In this document: positions 35,504 through 44,640 of the stretch, piece after piece
Layout: every line of letters begins with the position of its first letter
How positions within the stretch are numbered: the first letter of the stretch is position 1
Assembly: GCA_000508865.1 (NCBI GenBank)
Contig: BAHP02000118.1
Location: 1-45,871, forward strand
Origin: Clostridiales bacterium VE202-01
GTDB lineage: Bacteria; Bacillota_I; Bacilli_A; Erysipelotrichales; Coprobacillaceae
Length of the DNA stretch: 45,871 bases
Direction: 5' to 3'
Translations under genes and position numbers: made by a program
The notes under the pieces: generated by a model
Database searches by the model: none
What the model saw: the letters and a program-made list of their open reading frames with translations, nothing else
Told to the model about the DNA's origin: nothing

Positions 35504-36562
35504 ATGAATAACATTGAATTGATTGATAAACTAAATCATGAAGGTGAATTAGATTTTGATGAATTTAAGCAATTATTATCTACTTATAACCAAGAGGATT
35601 TTACTTATGCTAAAGAAACAGCTGCAAAAATTACTAAACAAATATTTAGTAATAAAATATATATTAGAGGTTTAATAGAAATTAGCAGCTATTGTAAAAA
35701 TGATTGTTATTATTGTGGACTTAGAAAAAGCAATTTAAATGCTTTACGCTATCGACTAAGTAAAGAAGAAATATTGCTTAGCTGTAAAGAAGGTTATAAA
35801 CTTGGCTTTCGGACTTTTGTATTACAAGGTGGGGAAGATTTATATTATCAGGATGATTTAATGGTTGATATTATTAAATCAATTAGAACATTATATCCTG
35901 ATTGTGCAATTACGCTATCACTTGGTGAAAAAAGTAAAGAAACTTATCAAAAATATTATGATGCAGGTGCTAATCGTTATTTATTAAGACATGAAACATA
36001 TAATGAAGATCATTACTATATGTTACACCCTCAAGAAATGTCATTTAAACAGCGAATTGAATGTTTGCATCATTTAAAAGAAATTGGTTTTCAAACCGGA
36101 TGTGGATTCATGGTAGGCAGCTACCATCAAACAATAGATCACTTAGTTAATGATTTGTTGTTTATTAAAAAGCTTAAACCAGAAATGGTCGGAATTGGAC
36201 CATATATGGTTCATCACGACACACCATTTAAAGATTTGAAAAATGGCGATTTAAAGCTAACTTTATTTTTATTGAGTTTAATTAGAATTATGACAAAAGA
36301 TGTTCTTTTACCTTCAACTACAGCTTTAGCAACTCTTGATCCAAAAGGACGAATTGAGGGAATCAAGCATGGCTGTAATGTTGTTATGCCTAATTTATCA
36401 CCATATGAGGTTAGGAAAAAATATTTGTTGTATGACAATAAAGCATCTTCTGGACAAGAGGCTAGTGAAGGACTTAAGGAATTGGTTGATACATTGAGTA
36501 AAGAAGGTTATGAAATAGTGTATCAGCGTGGAGATTATTGTAAATTTGATTACAAGGGGTAA
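35504..36562 (+). CDS. hydE: [FeFe]-hydrogenase H-cluster radical SAM maturase HydE
   Basis: A radical SAM enzyme of 352 residues acting in assembly of the dithiomethylamine bridge of the H-cluster together with HydG and HydF. The [4Fe-4S] motif is in SSYCKNDCYYCGLRKSN (CxxxCxxC) near residue 60. The HydE/BioB-like features TFVLQGGEDLYY, the SAM-binding LSLGEKSKETYQKYYDAG, and LRHETYNEDHYYMLHP follow. ATG 35504 is 1 bp past the TM1266 stop; GTG 35474 with its own AAAGGAG is an alternative start adding 10 residues. Confidence 0.93.
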   Translation: MNNIELIDKLNHEGELDFDEFKQLLSTYNQEDFTYAKETAAKITKQIFSNKIYIRGLIEISSYCKNDCYYCGLRKSNLNALRYRLSKEEILLSCKEGYKLGFRTFVLQGGEDLYYQDDLMVDIIKSIRTLYPDCAITLSLGEKSKETYQKYYDAGANRYLLRHETYNEDHYYMLHPQEMSFKQRIECLHHLKEIGFQTGCGFMVGSYHQTIDHLVNDLLFIKKLKPEMVGIGPYMVHHDTPFKDLKNGDLKLTLFLLSLIRIMTKDVLLPSTTALATLDPKGRIEGIKHGCNVVMPNLSPYEVRKKYLLYDNKASSGQEASEGLKELVDTLSKEGYEIVYQRGDYCKFDYKG

Positions 36563-36589
36563 TACCTGAGTAAAAGAAGGAGTAGGAAT

Positions 36590-38011
36590 ATGTATAATGT
36601 AAAATCAAATAAGGCTGAAGAATTTATTGATGATCAAGAAATTTTAGATACAATTGAATATGCAAAAGAGAATAAAAATAATCGCGAATTAATTTTTCTT
36701 TGATTGAAAGAGCAAAAGATTGTAAAGGATTAAATCATCGTGAAGCAATGTTGCTATTAGAATGTGAGATTCCTGAAGCAATTGAAGAGATGGAAAAAGT
36801 TGCTAAGATGATCAAAGAAAAATTATATGGTAATCGAATTGTTATGTTTGCACCTTTATACTTATCTAATTATTGTATAAATGGCTGTGTTTATTGTCCT
36901 TATCATTTAAAAAATAAACATATCGCAAAGAAAAAAACTAACGCAGGAAGAAATAAAAAAAGAAGTAATTGCGCTTCAGGATATGGGACATAAGCGATTA
37001 GCATTAGAAACTGGAGAAGATCCAATAAATAATCCAATTGAATATGTTTTAGAAAGTATTAAAACAATTTATAGTATTAAACATAAAAACGGAGCTATTC
37101 GTCGTGTCAATGTCAATATTGCTGCAACAACAGTAGAAAACTATCGAAAATTAAAAGAAGCAGGAATCGGTACTTATATCCTTTTCCAAGAAACTTATAA
37201 TAAGAAAAATTATGAAGCTTTGCATCCAACCGGACCAAAACATGATTACGCTTACCATACGGAAGCAATGGATCGAGCTATGGATGGCGGAATTGATGAT
37301 GTAGGAATTGGTGTTTTATTTGGTTTAGAAATGTATCGTTATGATTTTGTTGGCTTATTGATGCATGCTGAACACTTAGAAGCAGCGAAGGGGGTTGGAC
37401 CACATACTATTAGTGTGCCAAGAATTTGTCCAGCTGACGATATCGATAAAGATGATTTTAGTAATGCAATAAGTGATGAAATTTTCGAAAAGATCGTTAT
37501 GATTATTAGAATGGCAGTACCATATACCGGAATGATCATCTCAACTCGGGAATCTAAGAAAGTACGGGAACGTGTATTACAATTAGGAATATCACAAATC
37601 AGCGGTGGTTCAAAGACAAGTGTTGGGGGATATGTCGAACCAGAAAAGGAAGATGAAGTAACGTCAGCCCAATTTGATATTAGTGATAATCGCAGTTTGG
37701 ATGAAGTTGTTAACTGGTTATGTTCTTTAGGCTTTATTCCTAGTTTTTGTACAGCGTGCTATCGCGAAGGAAGAACTGGTGATCGTTTTATGCAGTTATG
37801 TAAGTCTGGTCAAATCTCTAATTGTTGTCATCCTAATGCTTTGATGACTTTAAAAGAATATTTACAAGATTATGCTAGTGAAGATACCAGAGCTAAAGCA
37901 GAAGCATTGATTAAAAAGGAATTAAATAATGTTAGCAGTGATAAAGTCAGAAAAATTTGCCAGGAACGTTTATCGATGATTGAAGAAGGAAAACGGGATT
38001 TTAGATTTTAA
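36590..38011 (+). pseudogene. hydG: [FeFe]-hydrogenase maturase HydG, two frameshifts as read
   Basis: HydG is the radical SAM tyrosine lyase that supplies CO and CN ligands of the H-cluster. AGAAGGAG and ATG 36590 give MYNVKSNKAEEFIDDQEILD. The frame stops at 36702 because the T5 tract lacks one T (repair gives ELIFSLIERAKDCKGL), and again near 36993 because the A7 tract near 36940 has one A too many (repair gives AKKKLTQEEIKKEVIALQDM). Repaired length is 473 residues, normal for HydG. It has the SAM cluster NYCINGCVYCPYH and the C-terminal CTACYREGRTGDRFMQLC cluster motif. Both breaks are homopolymers in an otherwise conserved gene, so sequencing error is likely. Confidence 0.9.
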
Positions 38012-38013
38012 TT

Positions 38014-39202
38014 ATGGCGGGATTAAATCAAACCCCTGGCGCAAATCGTCTTCATATTGGTTTTTTTGGTAAACGTAATAGTGGTAAATCTTCATTAATA
38101 AATGCTTTTGTAAATCAGGATGTTTCAATTGTTTCCAGTCAAGCTGGAACGACTACTGATCCTGTTTATAAAGCTATGGAAATTCATGGACTGGGACCAT
38201 GTTTATTAGTTGATACAGCTGGCTTTGATGATTTAGGAGACTTAGGTAAACAAAGAAATGATAAAACAAAAAAAAGCTAGAGAAAAAATAGATATTGCAG
38301 TTATTCTTTTTAATGACGAAAACATCGACCAGGAATTAACATGGTATAATTATTTTAATGATCGTCATATTCCTGTAATATTGGTAATTAGTAAAATAGA
38401 TCAAGGAATCAATGATAATTTAAATAAATCAATTTTTGAGCACACAAAAAAAGAACCGCTTTTAATTAGTGCTGTTACCAAGCAGGGAATTTTAGAATTA
38501 AAAGAAGCTTTGATCAATAATTTACCTGCAGATCATGAAAAAGAAAGTATAACTGGCGATTTAGTAAAAAGTGGTGATTTAGTTTTATTAGTTATGCCTC
38601 AAGATATTCAGGCGCCTAAAGGGAGACTAATTTTACCACAGGTACAAGTATTGCGGGAATTACTTGATAAAAAATGCCAAGTAATCGCAGTTACTACTGA
38701 TCAGCTGTTAAATGCTTTAGCTAATTTAAATAAAGATCCTGATTTAGTTATTACTGATTCTCAGGTATTTAAATATGTTGATGAAAATATATCTAAACAA
38801 AGTAAATTAACGTCATTTTCAGTTTTAATGGCAGGATATAAAGGTGATTTAAGATATTATATTGATAGTGTTAAAAAACTAGAAGAGTTATCTAATGAAT
38901 CTAATATTTTAATTGCTGAGTGCTGTAGTCATGCGCCATTAAGCGAAGATATTGGCCGCGTAAAAATTCCTAGATTATTAAAAAAGCGTTATCCGCAAAT
39001 AAATATTGATGTTGTTAGTGGAACAGATTTTCCGGATGATTTAACTAATTATGATCTAATTATTACTTGTGGCGGCTGTATGTTTAATCGTCGTTATATT
39101 ATGTCAAGAATTGATCGGGCTAAAGCACAAGGAATTGCAATGACTAATTATGGTATTTTTATTGCTTATGTTAATGATATTTTAAAGCGGGTAGTATATT
39201 GA
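38014..39202 (+). pseudogene. hydF: [FeFe]-hydrogenase maturation GTPase HydF, one frameshift as read
   Basis: HydF is the scaffold GTPase on which the diiron subcluster is completed. The N-terminal GTPase domain shows FFGKRNSGKSSLINAF (P-loop), TTTDPV (G2), and LVDTAGFDD (G3); ISKID (G4) is after the break. The frame breaks at an A8 tract near 38267-38274. Removing one A links GKQRNDKTKKAREKIDIAVI and gives 395 residues, typical for HydF. The C-terminal cluster motif is C-x-H in ECCSHAPLSEDIGR plus CGGC in ITCGGCMFNRRYI. It follows hydG by 2 bp. Confidence 0.9.
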
Positions 39203-39236
39203 TAAATAATCTTAAGTTAGATATAGAACTATATCT

Positions 39237-39267
39237 AAAAAGCCTAATTTCAATGATTAGGCTTTTT
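39237..39267. terminator. Bidirectional terminator between hydF and the nitroreductase gene
   Basis: AAAAAGCCTAAT (39237-39248) pairs with ATTAGGCTTTTT (39256-39267), with T-runs for both directions. It serves the convergent hydF and nitroreductase genes. Confidence 0.85.
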
Positions 39268-39283
39268 AATTTAAAAGGAATGA

Positions 39284-39784
39284 TTATTCAAAATATGAAA
39301 CTTTTTTAGGATCATAACGGTCAATTAATGGTTTATCTTCGTTACTATAACCTAAAGCAACTACCCCAACTGGATATTCATGCTCTTTTAAATGATAGTA
39401 ATTTTTAAAATTTTTAATTCTTTGTTCAACAGGAGCAATCCCGCACCAGCAGCTGCCAAGACCTTGATTGACTGCCTCAATCAACATATTTTCGATAGCT
39501 GCAGCACAATTGATTAAGCCATATTCAACATTTTTGGCTTTGTCTAGATTAGCTATAACTAAAATAGCGCATGGGGCTTCTTGCATCATAGCCATGTAGC
39601 AGGAAAGGTTGACCATATTATTTAGTGCTGTTCTATTAGTAATAACTTTAAATTCCCATTCTTGACTATTTCTAGCAGTTGGAGCATTCATTGCGGCTTT
39701 TAAAATTTCTGTAATTTTCTCTTTTTCAACAGCAGTATCTTTATATTTTCGAATACTTTGCCGCTTTTCAATTTCTTTTAACAT
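39284..39784 (-). CDS. Nitroreductase-family FMN oxidoreductase
   Basis: A 166-residue nitroreductase-like flavoprotein on the minus strand, the only sizeable minus-strand gene in the window. FMN contacts are RQSIRKYKDTAVEKEKI at 8-24 and APTARNSQEWEF near 35-46. The later segment has AAIENMLIEAVNQGLGSCWC and PVGVVALGYSNEDKP, normal for the family. Substrates cannot be assigned; members reduce nitroaromatics, quinones or flavins. AGGAGGTATTTGAAATG marks the start. Confidence 0.88.
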   Translation of the reverse strand: MLKEIEKRQSIRKYKDTAVEKEKITEILKAAMNAPTARNSQEWEFKVITNRTALNNMVNLSCYMAMMQEAPCAILVIANLDKAKNVEYGLINCAAAIENMLIEAVNQGLGSCWCGIAPVEQRIKNFKNYYHLKEHEYPVGVVALGYSNEDKPLIDRYDPKKVSYFE

Positions 39785-39794
39785 TTCAAATACC

Positions 39795-39850
39795 TCCTGA
39801 AATCATTATAGCTCAGGAATATAAAATATTTAAGATAAAACTGTTATAAT
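39795..39850. promoter_or_regulatory. Divergent promoter region with operator-like dyad
   Basis: On the minus strand TATAAT (39809-39804) serves the nitroreductase gene and is enclosed by TCCTGA (39795-39800) and TCAGGA (39813-39818), a perfect 6-bp dyad that may be a repressor site. On the plus strand TGTTATAAT (39842-39850) is the extended minus-10 of the phosphoesterase gene. Confidence 0.55.
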
Positions 39851-39890
39851 ATGATGTTAGTTTATGATATAGTAGTTTTGAGGTGAGATT

Positions 39891-41000
39891 ATGTTAAAGG
39901 TGCAACATGCTAATAAGGTGGTAAAAGGACCATATCGCTGTCTTGTTATTAGTGATATTCATAGTCATTTAGATTTGTTGAAACAATTATTAAAGAAAGT
40001 ACATTATTGTCAAGATGATTATTTAATAATTGTGGGAGACTTTGTTGAAAAAGGTACCCAAACAATTGAAACGATCGAATATTTAATGACTCTGCAAAGC
40101 CAAAGTGATCGCGTATATGTATTACTTGGTAACTGTGAATATGCAGTTGAAGAGATGGTTTCAAATCCTAAATTAGCTAAACAAGTAATTAATTACTTGA
40201 ATCGTATTGGTAAAGGCGGAATGATTCGCCAAGCAATAAAGAAACTCTCATTAGATATAAAAACAGATCAGCCTGAAGAGATTCAAAGAAAAATAAAAGT
40301 GTTTTTACAACCTTATTTTGATTATTTTGCAACTCTTTATACAACCTTAAAATTTAATGATTTTATTTTTGTTCACGCAGGAATTGAAAAAAGAAAAGAC
40401 TGGTGGAATTCAAAACTTACTTCAATGATTGAAATGCAGACATTTTACCGTGATGGTCATTGTTTAAATAATTATGTTATAGTAGGACATTTACCAGTTT
40501 CTAATCAATATCGTAATGCCATCAACAATAATATTATCATTGATAATGATAAAAAGATCATTAGCATTGATGGTGGTATTGGAGTAAAATCAATTAGTCA
40601 GCTCAATGTATTAATAATAAATGGTGATGGAGATAAATTTAGTTTTGATAAAGAATATGTTCAGCCCTTACCACAATATGAAGTCTTAGTAGATATAAAA
40701 ACATCACCTGAAGAACCAGTAAAAATTTCCTGGCCGCATTTTGAAGTTGAATTATTAAAAAGAAACAGGAATTTTTCCAAGTGTAAACAATTAGATACAA
40801 ATAATATTTTAGATATAAAAAACGAATTTCTATACTATCGAAATGATAAGCTTTATTGTTTAGATGATTATATCGATCATCGGATATCTTTAAATAAAGG
40901 AGATGTCGTTAAGGTAATTGGAGTATATGATATATATGCCTATATTATTTATGGTGAAGAAGTTGGTTGGGTGAAGTATCGCTATTTAAGAAAAATATGA
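39891..41000 (+). CDS. Calcineurin-like metallophosphoesterase with C-terminal extension
   Basis: A 369-residue protein with an N-terminal PPP-type phosphoesterase domain: CLVISDIHSHLDLL (D-x-H), LIIVGDFVEKGTQ (GDxxxxG), YVLLGNCEYAVEE, FVHAGIEKRKDWW and VVGHLPVSNQ. The usual GNHE reads GNCE, replacing the catalytic-site His by Cys, and GHTP reads GHLP. The C-terminal ~60 residues (DDYIDHRISLNKGDVVKVIG, then EEVGWVKYRYL) look like an SH3-type beta barrel. GAGGTGAG precedes ATG 39891. Ser/Thr phosphatase or dinucleotide hydrolase activity is possible; specificity is uncertain. Confidence 0.8.
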   Translation: MLKVQHANKVVKGPYRCLVISDIHSHLDLLKQLLKKVHYCQDDYLIIVGDFVEKGTQTIETIEYLMTLQSQSDRVYVLLGNCEYAVEEMVSNPKLAKQVINYLNRIGKGGMIRQAIKKLSLDIKTDQPEEIQRKIKVFLQPYFDYFATLYTTLKFNDFIFVHAGIEKRKDWWNSKLTSMIEMQTFYRDGHCLNNYVIVGHLPVSNQYRNAINNNIIIDNDKKIISIDGGIGVKSISQLNVLIINGDGDKFSFDKEYVQPLPQYEVLVDIKTSPEEPVKISWPHFEVELLKRNRNFSKCKQLDTNNILDIKNEFLYYRNDKLYCLDDYIDHRISLNKGDVVKVIGVYDIYAYIIYGEEVGWVKYRYLRKI

Positions 41001-41013
41001 TTTTAGATAGATC

Positions 41014-41048
41014 AAATCTTTTGCATTTTATGTAAAAGATTTTTATTT
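41014..41048 (+). terminator. Intrinsic terminator of the phosphoesterase gene
   Basis: AAATCTTTT pairs with AAAAGATTT around an 11-nt loop, followed by T-rich sequence. Confidence 0.7.
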
Positions 41049-41132
41049 TATGCTTATAATTATAGAAGATGACCTTTAATGATATATGCTTAATGATCGA
41101 TGTAGAAAAATGTAGGGAAAGTTAGAATAGTC

Positions 41133-41141
41133 TGTTATAAT
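41133..41141 (+). promoter_or_regulatory. Extended minus-10 promoter of the permease gene
   Basis: TGTTATAAT with no clear minus-35, about 90 bp before the permease start at 41233. Confidence 0.5.
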
Positions 41142-41232
41142 GGAAAATGCAGGAAATGTTTTTAAATTAAAACAGTTTAAAAAGTTATTTAATTTTCTTG
41201 TAAAAAGTATTATCGATTTATGGAGGTTATTT

Positions 41233-42649
41233 ATGACAAAATCAAAAAAAATCGTTTGGTATAATTTAGCCTTTATGGCATTTTCAACCGTATGGGGATT
41301 TGGAAATGTTGTTAACGGTTTTGTATACTTTAATGGTATCCAGGTTATTTTTAGCTGGATCATGATGTTTGCTCTATATTTTGTACCATATGCTTTAATG
41401 GTTGGAGAATTAGGGTCAGCATTTAAAAACGCTGGTGGTGGCGTTAGTTCATGGATACATGAAACAATGGGACCAAAACTTGCATATTATGCAGGGTGGA
41501 CATACTGGGTCGTTCATATGCCATATATTGCATCTAAAGCATCTGGAGGACTAAAAGCTTTAAGTTGGGTTCTTTTTCAAAATTCAACATTTTATGATTC
41601 ATTAGATATAAGATTAGTTCAAATCATTACCCTTATTGTCTTTTTATTTTTTGCATGGGTAGCTTCACGAGGTTTGAATCCATTAAAATCATTAGCTACT
41701 TTAGCCGGATCATCAATGTTTGTGATGTCAATTTTATTTATTATCTTGATGATAGCAGCCCCAGTACTTAATCCTGATGGTGGTTATCAAACAATGGACT
41801 GGAGTTTTAAAAACTTAATTCCATCATTTAGATTAGAGTATTTTACGTCATTATCTATTTTAGTTTTTGCAGTTGGCGGCTGTGAAAAATATCCCCATAT
41901 GTAAACAAAGTAGAGAATCCTTCAAAAGGTTTTCCTAAAGGAATGATCACGCTGGCAATCATGGTTATTGTTTGTGCAATTTTGGGAACAATATCAATGG
42001 GGATGATGTTTAATGTGGCTGATATTAATGCTAATTTTGATTCATATGTAGCAAATGGAGCATATTGGTCATTTCAAAAATTAGGTGAGTATTATGGTAA
42101 TGGTAATACTTCTTAATTATTTATGCTATTTGCAATATGATTGGTCAATTATCAACATTAGTTATTTCTATTGATGCGCCACTTAGAATGTTATTGGATA
42201 ATGAAGATGCAAGACAATTTATCCCTTCAAAATTATTGAAGAAAAATAAAAATGGTGCTTACGTAAATGGTATCTGGCTGGTAGTTGTCATCGTTACACC
42301 ATTGATTTTAGTACCGGCAATGGGAATTAAAAGTGTTACTTCATTTTTGAAATTTTTAACTCAATTAAATTCAGTTTGTATGCCACTACGTTATTTATGG
42401 GTATTTATTGCTTATATCGCTTTACGTAAAGCAATTGATAAATTTCCAGCTGAATATCGTTTTACCAAAAATCAAATATTAGCAAAATTCTTTGGCTGGT
42501 GGTGTTTTGTGGTTACCGCAGTTTGTTGTGGTCTAGGAATGTTTAAAGGAACACCTTTTGAAATTGCGATGAATATTATTACACCAATTATTTTAGTTGG
42601 TTTAGGAGCAATTATGCCTGCACTGGCAAAACGTAATAAATCAAATTAA
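41233..42649 (+). pseudogene. APC-superfamily amino-acid permease, two frameshifts as read
   Basis: GGAGG at 41222-41226 and ATG 41233 give MTKSKKIVWYNLAFMAFSTV and the typical APC helix-1 region WGFGNVVNGF. The frame breaks near 41889 (A5 tract; one A more gives GCEKISPYVNKVENPSKGFP, a conserved APC segment) and near 42111 (one T more gives NTFLIIYAICNMIGQ). With both bases restored it is 472 residues with about twelve membrane segments. It resembles the glutamate/GABA-antiporter and YfnA-like branches; substrate is not certain. As the breaks lie in short runs and the pieces are well preserved, error in the sequence is likelier than real inactivation. Confidence 0.82.
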
Positions 42650-42653
42650 TATA

Positions 42654-42693
42654 AACATATCCTTTAACAAACTGTTAAAGGATATGTTATAAT
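42654..42693 (+). promoter_or_regulatory. Long perfect hairpin overlapping the aminopeptidase promoter
   Basis: ACATATCCTTTAACA (42655-42669) and TGTTAAAGGATATGT (42673-42687) form a 15-bp perfect stem with loop AAC. It is a good stop for the permease transcript, although with a poor T-run. Its bases also supply a promoter: TTAACA (42664-42669), 18 bp, TATAAT (42688-42693) with upstream TG. Confidence 0.7.
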
Positions 42694-42719
42694 TGGCAAA
42701 GAATGAGGAGGACATGCTG

Positions 42720-44039
42720 ATGGATAAAAAAATATCTCAAGAATTAATGGCTTTTATAAAACAGAGTCCTACAGCATTTCACGCTGTAGATAACATGAAA
42801 AAAATGTTAAAAGAAAATGATTATGAAGAATTATTAGAAGGACAGGCTTGGAAAATTAAACCTGGTAAACGATATTTTGTATCAAGAAATAATTCAAGTA
42901 TCATCGCTTTTAATTTAGGATCAAAATTAGATAAATATAGTTTCAATGTAGCTGCTTCACATAGTGATTCACCAACATTTAAAATCAAGGAAAATGCTGA
43001 AATTGAAATCAAAGGAAAATATACACAGTTAAATACTGAAGGTTATGGTGGAATGTTGTGTGCTACCTGGTTTGATCGACCATTATCAATTGCCGGAAGA
43101 GTGTTGATTCAAGAAGGTAATAGCTATATTACGAAACTTGTTAATATCGATCGTGATTTAGTGATGATTCCTAATGTTGCAATTCATATGAATCGTGCAG
43201 TAAATGATGGTTTTGCTTATAATAAACAAATTGATATGCTGCCATTATTTGGTGGAAGTGATAGTAAAGCTGGTGATTTAAAACATTTAATTGCTGAGCA
43301 ATTAAATGTTGCCGATGAAAATATCTATGGGATGGATCTATATCTATATAATCGTATGGAACCATCTATTTGGGGTGTTAATGAGGAATTTATCTCATGT
43401 TCACAATTAGATGACTTACAATGTGCGTATGCTTCTTTACAAGGATTTTTAAAAGGAAGCAATGACCAGTCTATTAATGTTTTTGCTTGTTTTGATAATG
43501 AAGAAGTAGGTTCGGGAACAAAACAAGGGGCAGGCTCAACATTCTTATACGATATTTTAAAACGTGTGAATAATGCGTTAGGGAAAAATGATGAAGAATT
43601 TTATCAGGCATTAGCTTCTAGTTTTATGTTAAGCGCTGATAATGCTCATGCAGTTCATCCCAATCATCCTGAAAAAACAGATGTTAATAATTGTGTGTAT
43701 TTAAATGAAGGTGTTGTAGTTAAATCGCATGCGGGACAAAAATATACGAGTGATGCTCTTAGTATAGCTGTGTTTAAAGGCTTATGTAAAAAAGCTAATG
43801 TGCCAGTACAATTTTTTGCGAATCGTTCGGATGCTTTAGGAGGCAGTACGTTAGGAAATATAGCTATGGCTCAAGTTTCTATGAATTGTGTTGATATTGG
43901 ATTACCACAATTAGCAATGCATTCTTCATATGAAACAACAGGAATCAAAGATACATATTATATGATCAAAGTTATGGAAGAATTCTTTAATAGTCATATC
44001 GAAGAAACAAGTGCACATGAATTAAAGGTTACTAAGTAA
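42720..44039 (+). CDS. M18-family aminopeptidase
   Basis: A 439-residue zinc aminopeptidase of family M18 (aspartyl-aminopeptidase-like), removing N-terminal acidic or other residues from peptides in the cytosol. Zinc ligands and catalytic residues sit in AASHSDSPTFKIKEN near residue 80, CFDNEEVGSGTKQGA near 260, SADNAHAVHPNHPEKTD near 302 and PQLAMHSSYETTG near 398. GAGGAGG at 42705-42711 with 8-bp spacing favours ATG 42720 over 42714 or the frame-extended 42693. Its stop overlaps the start of the next gene (TAATG). Confidence 0.92.
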   Translation: MDKKISQELMAFIKQSPTAFHAVDNMKKMLKENDYEELLEGQAWKIKPGKRYFVSRNNSSIIAFNLGSKLDKYSFNVAASHSDSPTFKIKENAEIEIKGKYTQLNTEGYGGMLCATWFDRPLSIAGRVLIQEGNSYITKLVNIDRDLVMIPNVAIHMNRAVNDGFAYNKQIDMLPLFGGSDSKAGDLKHLIAEQLNVADENIYGMDLYLYNRMEPSIWGVNEEFISCSQLDDLQCAYASLQGFLKGSNDQSINVFACFDNEEVGSGTKQGAGSTFLYDILKRVNNALGKNDEEFYQALASSFMLSADNAHAVHPNHPEKTDVNNCVYLNEGVVVKSHAGQKYTSDALSIAVFKGLCKKANVPVQFFANRSDALGGSTLGNIAMAQVSMNCVDIGLPQLAMHSSYETTGIKDTYYMIKVMEEFFNSHIEETSAHELKVTK

Positions 44040-44413
44040 TGCGAAAAAATAATTTAAAGAAGGAAGTACTTGAAAAATATGTAATATCAGGATTATGGCA
44101 GACGATGTGTGGTTATATAGTTTTATTATTTATAAAAGAACTATTAACAAACAATTATTTAATTAACTTTTCTATTGATGTGTTAGTTGCAATTATTGCT
44201 TTTTATATAGCATTGAATAATTTGATTAATCAATATAAATTAATTAAAGAGAACGATATTTCAATGAAACCATTTTATTTTCAAATCTTTGGTTTTATCT
44301 TGGGGTTATTTATATCTATTATGACTTTAAAAACTCCTTTTGATATTTCTTTTGTAATTCTTGTAGTTACTTTTATAACAAATAATAAAATGTTTGAAAA
44401 TGAATTAAGTTAG
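44039..44413 (+). CDS. Small multi-pass membrane protein of unknown function
   Basis: A 124-residue protein with four hydrophobic segments (around 20-36, 45-62, 82-100 and 102-118), a basic N-terminus MRKNNLKKEVLEKY and short loops. No family recognised. It is translationally coupled to the aminopeptidase gene by a 1-bp overlap. Its stop is followed at once by the duplicated terminator-leader block of CRISPR array 2. Confidence 0.7.
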   Translation: MRKNNLKKEVLEKYVISGLWQTMCGYIVLLFIKELLTNNYLINFSIDVLVAIIAFYIALNNLINQYKLIKENDISMKPFYFQIFGFILGLFISIMTLKTPFDISFVILVVTFITNNKMFENELS

Positions 44414-44640
44414 AAACTTTATTAATTTAAAGTTTCTTTTATTTTTACTTATAACAAATAGGAATTATTTTACCAGCTACAAAATCTAATAAATTGCTCA
44501 AACCGGTTGGTAGAGTAGGAGTTTAAGAAATTCAAACAAGAAATTAATAAAAATATAATTTGGCTGGTAAAAAATAGAAGTTGTTGATATATATAGGTTT
44601 TAGGGTATAATAGAAAATGGAAAGTGGCTAATTTACTAGG
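44412..44640 (+). promoter_or_regulatory. CRISPR leader 2 (with terminator), near-copy of leader 1
   Basis: Same order as leader 1: terminator hairpin at 44412-44440, TTTTACCAGC (44468-44477) and inverse GCTGGTAAAA (44563-44572) again 85 bp apart, AACCGGTT, and promoter TTGATA (44584-44589), 16 bp, TATAAT (44606-44611). It differs from leader 1 by a 6-bp insertion after the terminator and a handful of substitutions. Confidence 0.8.

Noticed and set aside
39843-40164. Minus-strand frames opposite the phosphoesterase and other plus-strand genes
   Set aside because: They are shadows of real genes, with no ribosome-binding sites or recognisable protein content.
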